Below are positions 46,970 to 58,305 of a DNA stretch of 64,000 bases, one piece after another. The notes below the pieces were generated by a model, which was given only the letters and a program-made list of their open reading frames with translations, searched no databases and was not told the origin of the DNA. Origin of the DNA: Takakia lepidozioides (Eukaryota; Streptophyta; Takakiopsida; Takakiales; Takakiaceae); the NCBI GenBank assembly GCA_030704615.1, contig CM060732.1:42575053-42639052 (forward strand). The letters are read 5' to 3'. The position numbers and the translations under genes are program-made. How positions within the stretch are numbered: the stretch's first letter is position 1; each line of letters begins with the position of its first letter.

Positions 46970-47673
46970 TGTTGCGCACCTCACTTCGGTAAGCTCCCCT
47001 TCAAGTGATGGTTACTCGCTTTGATGCGCGCGCCCAACTCCCAACCTGGCCGTCAGGCCAACCTGGAGCTTCGGCTGCTCACCGGGACATAACGGTCCCC
47101 CTTTACTCTTCCACCGATTTGGGCCCAGTGGAAATTCCCTTTAGTAGATGGCAATCCGGAAAAGCTCCCCACTCTTTGGTCGCTTTCCAGCTCGCTCGCT
47201 TACTCACTAGTTTTTGGTCACCAACGGGCTTGCACCGTTCTCGGGGTTACTACTCCCTATATATACTTCTGTGACTGTCCGCGGGGGTTTCACAAACAAC
47301 CATGCCATTTTATGGCGAACCACCACGAAGACCCTCGATTCCCGGTGGTGAGTCGCGGTGAGTCTTGGCCCACCCACCACGGCCCCCTTGGACCGTGATG
47401 AGTCCCAAGACTCCCCACGACTCCCACCACGAGATCTCCAACCCATGGTGAGTCCTATGCCACCCCCACTAAGTCCCGCTAAGCTACCACCACCCCTTGT
47501 GGAGCCACCCCCACCGCAACCCGGTCCACCTAGTGAGCGCCTCCGCCTCCTTGAGTGCCTTGGGCACTCAAGGGTGCTTCAGCCCCCCGTACCTATCGCT
47601 GCCACTGCCCCCACCACAGGGGCAGCCCCTCTTGTGTCCCGACCCCCTGCCCTCAAGGCAAAGGGCCGCGACA
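46970..47673 (-). repeat. Element B 5' LTR
   Basis: 704 bp and TG...CA-bounded. It contains a TATATA box (next feature) and joins the satellite at 47674 with the CGGGG duplication. Confidence 0.9.
47257..47265 (-). promoter_or_regulatory. Element B LTR TATA box
   Basis: TATATATAG on the minus strand, roughly mid-LTR as expected for the U3/R boundary of a Ty3/gypsy promoter. The same box is in the 3' LTR (about 41087) and in element C. Confidence 0.65.
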
Positions 47674-48670
47674 CGGGGGGGTCAAGCCGAAAACTGGCCG
47701 ACATAAAAACCTCCCTGGATGGAAAAACGACGCCGAATTTCCATTCGGGGCCGTTCGGATGCAGTCGGCTCGGGGGGAGTGGCCGGCACCTGGCCGTCAC
47801 ATTACAAACCCCGGACGGAAATTCGGCACCGAATATCCAAACAGGGTTGCCCGGTTGAAGTCGCCTCAGGCGGAGAGGCCGGCACCTGTCCAACAGAGAA
47901 CATCCCCCGGATGGAAATTCAGCGCCGAATTTCCATTCGGGGCCCCCCAAAGGAAGTCGTGTCAGGGGGTCTGGCCGAAAACTCACCGACATAAAAACCT
48001 CCCTGGATGGAAAAACAGCGCCGAATTTTCCATCCGGGGCCGTTCGGATGCAGTCGGCTCGGGGGGAGTGGCCGGCACCGGGCCGTCACATTACTACCCC
48101 CGGATGGAAATTCGGCACCGAATATCCAACAGGGTCGCCCGGTTGAAGTCGCCTCGGGCGGAGAGGCCGGCACCTGTCCGACAGAGAACATCCCCCGGAT
48201 GGAAATTCAGCGCCGAATTTCCATCCGGGGGCCCCCCAAAGGAAGTCGTGTCAGGGGGTCAGGCCGAAAACTGGCCGACATAAAAACCTCCCCGGATGGA
48301 AAAACGGCGCCGAATTTCCATCCGGGGCCGTTCGGATGCAGTCGGCTCGGGGGGAGTGGCCGGCACCTGGCCGTCACATTATAACCCCCGGACGGAAATT
48401 CGGCACCGAATATCCAACAGGGGCCGCCCGGTTGAAGTCGCCTCGGGCGGAGAGGCCGGCACCTGTCCGACAGAGAACATCCCCCGGATGGAAATTCGGC
48501 ACCGAATTTCCATCCGGGCCCCCCAAAGGAAGTCGTGTCGGGGGGTCAGGTCGAAAACAGTCCGACATCAAAACCTCCCCGGATGGAAAAACGGCGCCGA
48601 ATTTCCACCTGGGGCCGTTCGGATGCAGTTGGCTCGCGGGGAGTGGCCGGCACCTGGCCGTCACATTACA
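47674..48670. repeat. GGATGGAAATTC..GGCGCC satellite, right part
   Basis: Continuation of the array at 40085. Palindromes lie near 47715, 47908, 48007, 48196, 48296, 48487 and 48587. The block GAGAACATCCCCCGGATGG recurs at 291 and 289 bp, giving a higher-order period of about 290 bp that holds several GGCGCC or GGCACC palindromes with different arms. Confidence 0.85.
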
Positions 48671-48814
48671 ACCCAGGGGAAATAAAAGAAGCAAGGAATT
48701 TCCCTCTAGTAGTCGAGAATTCCTTGAAAAACGTGTCTAAAAGTGGACTTCAGCCACAAAACTAAAGGTTTAGTGTCTTTTTAGACCAAAAAACCAAGTG
48801 GCCACGCTCAGAAT

Positions 48815-49605
48815 TACCTGCAGGATGGTAATTCGGCGCCGAATTTCCATCCGGCCGCGATCCGAGTTACCTTCTGGATGGAAATCCGGAGCCGGATTTC
48901 CATCCGGTCGCGCTCCGAATTACCTGCATGACGGAAATTCGGCGCCAGATTTCCATCCATCCGTGCTACGAATTACCTGCAGGATGGAAATCCGGCGCCG
49001 AATTTCCATCCATCCGGTCTCCGAATTACCTGCATGACCGAAATTCGGCGCTCCGAGTTACCTGCAGGATGCAAATTCGGCGCCGGATTTCCATCCATCC
49101 GGTCTCCGAATTACCGCATTCGGCGCTCCGAGTTACCTGCAGGATGCAATTCGGCGCCGGATTTTGATCCGGCTGTGCTCTGACTTACCTGGCGGATGGA
49201 AATCCGGCGCCGGATTTCCATCCATCCGCTCTTCGAATTACCTGCGTGACGGAAATTTGTCGCGCCGACTTTCCTGGCAGATGGAAATCCGGCGCCGGAT
49301 TTCCATCCATCCGCTCTTCGAATTACCTGCATGACAAAAAGCCGACTTACCTGGCGGATGGAAATCCGGCGCCGAATTTCCATCCATCCGCTCTTCGAAT
49401 TACCTACATGACGGAAATTTGGCGCGCCGACTTACCTGGCGGATGGAAATCCGGCGCCGGATTTCCATCCATCCGCTCTTCGAATTACCTGCATGACGGA
49501 AATTTGCAGCGCCGACTTACCTGGAGGATGGAAATCCGACGCCGGATTTCCATCCATCCGCGCTCCGAATTACCTCTAGGATGGAAATTTGGGGCCTCGA
49601 TGTGC
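48815..49605. repeat. CCGGCGCCGG palindrome array
   Basis: Units of about 80-95 bp combine a long palindrome with a CGAATTACCTGCATGACGG block. At 49195-49222 the palindrome is perfect over 28 bp (half site GATGGAAATCCGGC); similar copies are near 48830, 48885, 48985, 49281, 49356, 49441 and 49526. It directly follows the 290-bp satellite and lies upstream of the plus-strand methyltransferase-like copy. Confidence 0.85.
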
Positions 49606-50778
49606 ATATTTCATCCGACAGGGAGGGCTTCATCCGACATTTAATTGCGTAGTTGGGCATTAAATGTCCACCGCCGTCGGTTTTGATTCGGGCTGGCGAC
49701 TCAGGGATTCCGCGCTTGCTTCCTCGATACGGATTGGAAACCTGATGCTAAACTTGGATGAACTTCTATTCGAGGCATGTACGCAAAAAAACTGAGATCT
49801 TTTTTCTTTTGCTGGGACTTATGCCGCGTGAAGGACGTGGCTCTCCTGAGAGAGACCCCACATCCAGACGCGGGGTGAAGTTGAAAGCTTTGTACTATGG
49901 ACGACGGCCAACCTCTCGCATGGCCAAACTTAAGCTCCAGCAGGAGATTGCAGTGTCTTGCTCACAACCCGCGCCAACTGAAGCCGAGTACTCTCAGGCA
50001 AGCCACTTCCGCTTTCGCTTTGTTGTTTCCTTCGTTTTTTGGTTTGTTTTCGCATCTTCAGCCTGGCATCGCTGCAAGCGTATGGTTGCATCGCAAAAGC
50101 AGGAGCTGTTGAGAAGAATGATCAAGGTCAGAGTGGTTAAAAATTAAGGCAATCCATGCTGAGCTGAGAAGATTGTCTGAGCAGATGAAGTGCCTTCTAA
50201 ACATTTCACCCTGTTTTCCCGTCTTATGGAATTCGTGTTCATTTGTTCATCGTGTTTCATGTTACCGGTTGAGTGGACCTTAGAGAGTTTGCAATGCGTG
50301 TGCAAAGCCGGCAGCTGTAGAGAAGGCTGCTTGTGCATGTCATTCTTAGGCATTGGGAATTTGTTTTCATTGTTGTTCCATGACTCCGTACTTCTTTTGT
50401 TTTGTTTTCATTGTTGTTCCACGATTGTTGCGATGGTGGTTGCGGCTCGTGCGATGGTGGTTTTCATTCCGATGTTGGTTCTCACGATTTTCAGGAATGA
50501 CAGAGTGACGACGAGCCCGGCACCCTGGTGGTATCATCGACAGCACCAACTCATCGCATGTTTGGATAGCCAACTTGGGGGAGAGGGCAAACTTAACCTT
50601 TTGTTGGTGGACGGAGAACCTGCAGCGAGAGTACGACAGAATAGGCATTGGGGAGGTTGGTGCAGGCGGCATGGCAGTGAAGGGCGTGAGGACGTGAGGA
50701 CAGCAGATCCGGCAATGGAGGTGTTGATGCACATGCAGTAGGGCCCGCCCCGCAAAGAAGAAGAAGAAAGCCAAGCAC
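49606..50778 (+). other. Region upstream of methyltransferase copy 2
   Basis: Plus-strand frames at 49758-50147 and 50190-50741 are open for 129 and 183 codons. They show no motif I know, and the minus strand is also open. They could be decayed upstream exons or promoter/leader DNA. Confidence 0.35.
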
Positions 50779-53700
50779 ATGCAATCCCCGTCGAGAGAGC
50801 CGTCACAGGCTGCGGAGGGGGGAGTGAGCAGTGCGCGCGAGGGTGTTAGTTCGCCTCAATCAAAGGTGGTCGTCCTGGAGGGCTCCCCTGCTGCTCTACC
50901 CTAGTAAGAAATAGAAAGCCCGTGAGAGGGCAAAAGAGGGCAAAAGAACAGGCGAGACAGAAGGCTAGCTAAGGAAAGAGAAAGGCCACTGAAGAGGCCA
51001 GGGGTGCCGAAATGACAGATGCCCATGTAAGCGAGGGACGCACAGAGACGGTGGATCCCTCCAAGACACCACAAAGAGGCAGTAACACACCGGTTACACC
51101 ATCGCGGGCAAGAGCAGCCCCTGCAATTACCCATACGGTGGAGAGTGGAGGAGAGGAAAGAACACCAGAAAGAGCACGGATTGTGCAAGTTCGAGGTGAA
51201 GTCGGGGAGAGGGCAGTAGAGACGGGGAGAGTGCTCGAGGTGGTTTCGCCGGTGGCTGGCCATGTTGAGGAGGACGACAGGGAGCTTTCTGACCAGGATG
51301 ACATCCTCCCGGACATCCCCAGGCCCCAAACCCGCAGCATACAGCTGGATTTGGCGGTCCTGGTGGGCTGCCGGAGAACCCCTCTGCAACAGACGTCATG
51401 TCGGAGGCGGATATGAAGTTGGCCCTGCCAAGATGTTGGAGGCAACCCACAACACATTGGCAGGGTGCTGGGGGCATGGTGTACCCGGCCAAGCTTCGAA
51501 TTCCCCTTTGCCGCTTGGTGTCATTGCAGGTGGTGAGACCTGCCCTCCTCGGCGATTACGACAAGCTGAAATTCTCTTTCCGGGATGGATATCGAATGGG
51601 GTCTGCCGCTTTTTATGTTTCCATTGAGAACGACCACGGAGCTTCCCGTGCCCACACTTCCGATGAGGTGGACAAATGGGGTCCCCATTGGCAAAGGCAA
51701 ATGAGGAGTTCGAGATCGATTGCTACTGATCCTCTTTTCCAGCACTTGTCCGGTAAGATGTTTTACGTGTGGGACGGCAATCATCGCCACCTGGCATGGA
51801 TGGAGCACATAGCCGAAGCCCACCCCAACGACCTCGATTGGCATTTCGTCGTGGAGTGTGTTGTGCTGAAGGTTGCGGGGCCCAAAATTGCAGTCTTCTC
51901 AAAGCTGCAATGGCGGACATCAACTCATAAGTTACAACGCCTCTTGCTTTGGACCCAAATTTGTAAGTCATTTCATTGCGAATCCTCATATTTGTTGAAA
52001 ATTCCCATTTCAGTATTGTTTGATGGAAATGTGGCATTGCAGGGTGACTGAGAATGCCTTCATTGCCACCAACTTGTCCCATATGCTCTTCCGAGTGAAG
52101 GATGTCGGGAAGCAGGGGGTGCAAGAGTTTGCCAATTTGCTGAGTGCCGACCTCCTGCGCAAGTCGGAGGCAAAGGCAGACAGAACCCGGTATAGGCTGA
52201 GCATGGACGCCATGGTGGACTACATATTTTGGGTAAAGCTCCTGACTATTTTGTTGAGCTAATCTGTCTCTCCTCCCCAAATAGAAGAAAAAGTGTTGAG
52301 TAGGATCTCTAATCTTATGTGCGCATTCTTTGACAGACGAAAATTCAGCAGGATTTGGCACATGCGCGGAGGTTCTACATGGAGTCAGAGGAGAAGAAAC
52401 TAAACCTCCCGGCACTCGAATCGTATCTCAAAGCTGCGGAGGCAAGGGCCCGCATAAAGTACAAGTTGCGGATGGCAAAGTACGTGGCCATAGCTGATCC
52501 CGCCCTTGGTGCCGACTTTCTGGTGGAGGTGGGGAAGCACTACTCCCGCGCTCCGAAGCCCACGATGACATTGGAGAAGCTCCATCATCTAGCCACACCC
52601 TGTGTGGATGCAACAGAAAAGGTGATACATTCTTAACCAAATTGTGGTGGCAACAACTCGTTTTTGTGGTGTTTGGCGCTTACGAATATGCTGGGTGGTT
52701 GGACAGACCCGGTGGCTCCAAATCTGGAATGGTTCCCAAAGTACAAGGGACATGTGGAGCTTCCCCAAACCGACAAACTGTCTGACCCCACATTCGACAT
52801 GTGGATGAACCGCATGACATGGTGGTTTCGGGTACTTCCCCCACGCTTCGTTTGGCGCTTCTTCTACTCTTGTAGGGGGTGGATTCATTGTACTTTTTCA
52901 GGAAAGCGATCTGATGGAGAATCTCCACAGGTGACGACGAATGCGCAAGAGCAGCTGGACACACAAGCACATCAGTTCAAGATGGAGATTTCTCCTGCAG
53001 CAGAGAGCCTACGCGACTATGTGACGAGGTACTTTCTGCTCTACAAAACCGACCTATTCTTTCGGGAGATACCCCATGCCCGCCGGAGCCACGAGTTCAC
53101 CGACCAGCCGAACGCGGACAAAGCAGCAATGCGCCTTCTGTACAGGTACATAGGCGATTCCTTCCTTTCAAGTCCTTGCATTTCAGGATGTTAGAGGCCT
53201 CATGTGGCGCATGGAAATTGGTCTGTGGAAAAATGGCGCCAAATTTCCAGTTCAGGGCTCCGAAAATGGCTAAGTCCCTAGGGTGGCTGGCACCGAAAAC
53301 CGAAATTCGGCACCATTTTTTCAGTTCTAGGCCCTATTACCATTCTGGGACTTAGCCATTTTCGGGCCGGACGTGGGAAAATGGCGCCGAATTTCTAGTT
53401 CAGGGCTCCGAAAATGGCTAAGTCCCTAGGGTGGCTGGCACTGAAAACCGAAATTCGGCGCCATTTTTCCAGTTCTAGGCCCTGGCAGTTTTGGGTCTTA
53501 GCCATTTTCGGGCCAAACCTGGAAAAATGGCGCCGAATTTCCAGTTCAGGGCTCCCAAGATGGCTAAGTCTCTAGGGTGGCAGGCACCGAAAACCGAAAT
53601 TCGGCGCCATTTTTCCAGGGCCCAGGTTCTGGGACTTAGCCATTTTCGGGCCGGACCTGGGAAAATGGCGCCGAATTTCCTCCCAAAATGGCTAAGTCCC

Positions 53701-56444
53701 TAGGGTGGCCGGCACCGAAAGTCGAAATTCGGCGCCATTTTTGCAGTTCTGGGACTTAGCCATTTTCGGGCCGGACCTGGGAAAATGGCGCCGAATTTCC
53801 AGTTCAGGGCTCCCAAAATGGCTAAGTCCCTAGGGTGGCTGGCACCGAAAGTCGAAATTCGGCGCCATTTTTCCAGTTCTAGGCCCAGTCAGTTCTGGGA
53901 CTAAGCCATTTTCCGGGCCGGACTTGGAAATGGCGCCGAATTTCCATCTCAGGGCTCCAAATGGCTAAGTCCCTAGGTGGCTGGCACCGAAAACCGAAAT
54001 CGGCGCCATTTTTCCAGCTTTAGGCCTCAGTTCTGGGACTTAGGGCCGGACCTGGAAAATGGCGCCGAATTTCCAGTTCAGGGCTCCCAAAATGGCTAAG
54101 TCCCTAGCGTGGCTAGCACCGAAAACCGAAATTCGGCGCCATTTTTCCAGTTCTAGGCCAATAACCTTGGAAAATGGTGCCGAATTCCAGTTCAGGGACC
54201 TCATTCTGTGTTTTTCATGAATGCAGGTACTTCAAGTTCTCCCTTTTGGAGAAAGGTCATCTGTCCTTCGAGCCACCATTCTTCCTGGCATGGAGAAACC
54301 TTGGGGCTGACTCCATGTACAATGACGTTATTGTGAAGGAGTGGCATCTGGAACATTTGCGTGATTGCCCTTGGTATGTGGACCTTCCGCCCGGCTCGCT
54401 CGACCCATATGAGTTTCAATTGAAGCTGGATGCTGAGTTCCGACGAAACCGGGCTCCGCTGCCTCCGCTGGGTCCAAAAGAGACAAAAGCGCTTCCGAAC
54501 TCCAGGAAAGCGGCAGAGCTTGCTCAGGCAGGAATTCAGGAGAAATTGAATGAGAAGAATAAAGGCCAAAGGAAAAGGACAAGGAAACAGGTGAGTACAG
54601 TAACACCCAAAAAACAGAAAACCATCAGGGCATCGGAGGAGGCGCAGGAGGGGACCCAAGGGAGTGACTCGGACGACGACTTTGTTCAAGGTCCTGCGAC
54701 TGCTGCTGCTGCTGCCCAGTCACCGGTCGTCCGGGTTCCCAAGTCAGTTCGGAGTGGGACTGGCTCTGCCAAGAAGTTGGCATTTGAGGGCGAGCCTATA
54801 CGGCGGTATTCGGCGGTGACGTTTACGCACAGGCCAAAGCTAGAACCTCCAACCATCATCAAATGCATCAATGAGAGCTTCCTTGACGCTCTCGCTGCCA
54901 GGGCGAAGAAGATGGCACACAACAAATCTCTGGCGGAGCAGAAGGGGAAAGCCAAGAAGAGGGCTGCCGGCACAGAGCCTAAAGACACCCCTGGTTTTGA
55001 AGCCATGATGGAATTCTTCACGGCTGTGAGCACGGATTGCAAGAGCACTCGGGGGGGGTTTGAGGTGGAGAGAGCTTGCGATATGATTCTCCTCGACATT
55101 CCAGATGGGGAGCTGTTGGAGGGCCTGGATGGTGTGCCCACCTGGAACAGGTTTACTGAGGACTACTGGAAAGCCAGGTTTGGGCTGGCGGGGATGCTCC
55201 TGGATGACGGTGGATGTGTGGTTGTCCTTGCCACAAGAGGGAAGACCACAGAGAATGCGGTGGCAAGATGGACACCGAAAAGTGTCACCCCGGTCCTCCT
55301 CAGAAAATGGTTCTGCATCAATACACAGGGGTTGCGAACAGAGGGCCAAAGTGAAAGTTATCAATCTATTGCATTCACCTCATATTGTGGTGTATCTAAA
55401 CTAGATCCCGGAGTTGATCCCTCTTTTGTTGGATGTGCAGACATTGGTGTTTGAGGCATATTGCTTTGTGAAGAGAGGGTCTATGTTCAAATTCCGCAAT
55501 GACGGTCGTCTTGTTGATGCCGCTGTGGACCCTATTACCTACGATGTCCTCTACAACTATGTGCCCCACTCCAGTATGCCGAAGGACACAAAGACAAGCA
55601 AACCGTGGCGGTACAGCCGGACCCGGAGCCCTGCTTTCATCCAAACCCTCATGGAGACGTGCTCGGATGTCCAAGGGCGGATTCTGGACCTCACATGCGG
55701 CACGGGTAAGCCTTCACGTGCTCAGTTTGTCAACTTGCAGCGGCTGAACGTCTGCCAAAAGAGAAAGAGGCATCCTCGGAGGATGAGGAAAAATCCGAGA
55801 AGGAGCAGGGGGAGGAACAAGTTGGGATCGAGGCCGAGGAGCCCCCGGTTTACGAGTGAGTGGTCGCATTGTAAGTTGCCTCCAGATTTCGTGAGGCACC
55901 TCCCTTCGCTCTCTTATTTCATTGAAAACCCTTTCTGCTTCTGCTGGTATTGACATTCTTGAAGTGGATTTGTTCTTACTGTAGGATGCCAAGTACTGCA
56001 GGAGGGACGTCTACACCAGAGTTCATGGGCAGGAGGAACGTGCATTTTTTTGCCAGGGGGGATTTCATGCCTAGTCCAGAAAGGGACTACATCCTTCCTA
56101 CTTATGCTGCCTGGCTAGCTTCGGTGTCCATTAGGAGGTGTTCCGAACCTAGTCGTGTAAAGCAGATTTTAGACGAGGCAAGCCTCAAGAAAATGAGGAT
56201 GAGGGAGGAGGCAGCAGTTATTAGAGCCCGTCGGGCTCGTAGATTTGTCTTGGATTCTGTTGAGGAAAGTGGGGAAGAAGAGGCAGAAGATTCCCAGGAG
56301 GTGAGGTGGACAGTCCCCCAAGGAGAGGACGGAATTTTTGAGAGGCATAGTGCAACCGATGCATCACAGAGCTCGGAGGATGGGGGGGATGAGGGGGATG
56401 AGGAAGAAGGAGGGCCAAGTTCCTCCGAAGGTGTAGGAGAGTAG
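50779..56444 (+). pseudogene. ParB-like / beta-class DNA amino-methyltransferase gene, copy 2
   Basis: Exons inferred: 50779-about 51925 (internal stop and shift; donor altered), 52043-52232, 52337-52621, about 52688-52831, 52931-53145, 54227-55350, 55441-55705, 55741-55855, 55985-56444. The exon order matches copy 1, with about half the residues shared. Exon 1 has KMFYVWDGNHRHLAW (ParB/sulfiredoxin-like). Exon 6 (54227-55350) is open throughout: a Lys/Arg-rich, possibly nuclear-targeting linker (GQRKRTRKQ), an acidic SDSDDDF, then DMILLDIPDG (55080-55109, motif IV position) and DDGGCVVVLA. Exon 7 ends in GRILDLTCGT, motif I, with the intron at the same place as in copy 1. Exon 8 lacks the 30-odd residues that follow motif I in copy 1 (the RFVFSFEGD strand), so SAM binding is probably lost. 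The last exon is acidic. Confidence 0.65.
53210..54190. repeat. Intronic AATGGCGCCGAATTTCC array
   Basis: About eight units of 120-145 bp fill intron 5 of the plus-strand methyltransferase-like gene. Each unit is a long imperfect foldback: AAAATGGCGCCGAATTTC faces GAAATTCGGCGCCATTTT, and GGCTAAGTCCC faces GGGACTTAGCC. Forward cores lie near 53232, 53385, 53525, 53664, 53783, 53925, 54057 and 54174. The homologous intron of copy 1 has only one or two GGCGCC palindromes. Confidence 0.85.
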
Positions 56445-56652
56445 TTCCCATTCCTGCTATGACGGTTAAGACACACTTGTATAGATGTGGCTTGCCCCAA
56501 AATTTGCAATAAAATGTTGCATTTCATTGCTATGACGAGTCCACATGACCCTATTTCCGTGCCTCCTAACCCTATTTCCGTGGACACACAATGGCCCGCT
56601 CATGCTTTTTTTTTTTCCGCTCATGCTCATGCCGCTCATGAAATAGCAGCCC
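56445..56652. other. Spacer with GCTCATG repeats
   Basis: Contains CCTATTTCCGTG twice, then GCTCATG repeats around a T-run and ATAGCAGCCCCC at the junction with element A3. It resembles 39750-39815. Confidence 0.5.
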
Positions 56653-58305
56653 CCGTTAGAGCCTTTGCAATGGCGCTAAATCCCTTAACAAACCGTCTAT
56701 AATAGTTTGCTAACCCCATGAAAGCTCGAACTCGCTCACATCCATGGGGCGTGGAATCTGTGCAATGGACTCTACCTTAGTCTGTTGTACCCCCAATCCT
56801 CCAGGATATATCATGTGACCCAGATACTCAATCTGGTTGTGGAAAAACTTGCACTTTCCCGGATGTAACTGCAATCCGTGCGCCCTCAAGCGCTCAAATA
56901 CCACCTGAAGGTGTCTCTCATGCTCCTCCACGTAAGCACTAAAAATGATGATGTCATCTATGTAGCACCGAGCAAACTCCACCCCTGCTAGAATCCTGTC
57001 CATGACTCTTTGAAACTCTGCAGGAGCGTTTTTAAGCCCAAATGGTAAGAACCGCCACTGGTATAGGCAATCCTTCCCGTGCTCATTGATCCCCCAGAAT
57101 GTCGTCTTCTGCTTATCCGCCTCCTTGATCGGCAACTGGTGATATCCGGATCGTAAATCCAAAGTGCTAAAGACCTTGGCATGCCCAATGGCATCAAAGA
57201 TCTCCTCTGGTGTTGGCATAGCATACCTATCGGAGTTGGTCTGACGATTTATAGGCCGGTAATCACCGCACATACGTCTCTCCGTCCAATTGCCATAGAC
57301 ATCCTTCTTGGCTCGCATCACTGTGGCTGAAGCATACTCCCCCCAGCTCCACCAAACCAGCCTCCCAAAGGTCCTGAGTTCTCATCTGAATCAAGGACCT
57401 CTCCATGTCATTGTATCTATAGGGTCTCCGAAAGATTGGCGTGTCAGTAGCCAATTCAATGCGAATCTCTTGACCCTTCAGTGCTCCTAAGTCCTTCAAA
57501 CTGAAGGCAAAGCAGTTCCTGTAAGCCCTCAAGAACCGCCGTATACGACGTCTCTCTCCTCCGGTGACTATAGGTCCAACATCAGGCTCCCAGTTGTCCT
57601 CCGTGACTGCAACCTTGAGTCCAGCAGGCTTAGAGGTAGAAGACGCGTCCCGTGGTTGTTATGCTGCAACCTCTTGAGCAGTGACCACTGCCTCCTCTAT
57701 CAGTGACAATGTCTCACCCTGCCCTATCATCCCATCCTTGACGTTCTAAAGTTTTTGGATTTCATGAGGGGAAGGTGCTGAGAAAGAAGAGGAATATGCC
57801 AAGGTGCACTCTCAATCCAATGGTATTCTGGTGTAGTTAGTCAACCCGAGAAAAATCCCCAACCTGATCCATCACCGCCGCTTTGGCTGCCAACTCATTC
57901 TGAACCTCGATCACCTCCCCCGTGTGCCATGGATGCGGCCTGCACCTCGTGGTCCTCACCTGCTCGCCCCCACTCGCTGCCTGTACCATCTCGGTAGGCA
58001 AGGAGATCATGAAAGGAAGTGTACTCCGTACTCTGCGTTGCTCAGTCATAGCCAAGCTGATAATCCAGGTCAAAGGAATTGAGATCCATTGCTTGCCCCA
58101 ACACCTGACGACGTGATGCCTCAGAAAGAGATGGCACCGCCGTGGTACCACTGGTAAAACCCATCGCCCGCTCGCGCTCGTTAGCATTGGGCTCCACTAA
58201 TTGTTGCAACTGGCTATCCCACAAGAGGCCAGGTCCATCATCTCGAAAAGCATGGGATCCTGGGAAGCTGAGCAGTGTAGGTAATGCTGCTCGTGGTTGA
58301 CCCAC
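56653..58305 (-). mobile_element. Element A3 fragment: RT plus end of DNMT
   Basis: Minus-strand sequence matching element A2 from mid-RT to the methyltransferase C-terminus. RT motifs present are CGDYRPIN and the YIDD box (CYIDDIIIF). The frame is nearly open from 57321 to 56710. At 58290-58042 the DNMT end is kept in one frame, including ERERAMGF and RRQVLGQAMD. A roughly 100-bp insertion absent from A2 lies near 57735-57840. The fragment is cut at 58305 by element C; its other end joins the GCTCATG repeats at 56652. Confidence 0.85.

Larger units (their letters stand above)
40784..47673 (-). mobile_element. Chromovirus-type Ty3/gypsy element B, complete
   Basis: A 6.9-kb element with 3' LTR 40784-41499, internal region 41500-46969 and 5' LTR 46970-47673, flanked by a 5-bp target duplication CGGGG (40779-40783 and 47674-47678). 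It has inserted into a GGCGCC satellite unit. On the minus strand the order is primer site, gag, protease, RT, RNase H, integrase, chromodomain. The LTRs differ mainly by a 12-bp indel and scattered changes. Coding frames contain many shifts, so this copy is not autonomous. Confidence 0.9.

Noticed and set aside
47555-48283. 242-codon plus-strand open frame
   Set aside because: It is a translation of the 290-bp satellite and LTR; several frames are open because the repeat lacks stops.
16379-56444. Bacterial restriction-modification contamination
   Set aside because: The methyltransferase-like genes have conserved GT-AG introns and sit among plant-type retroelements.
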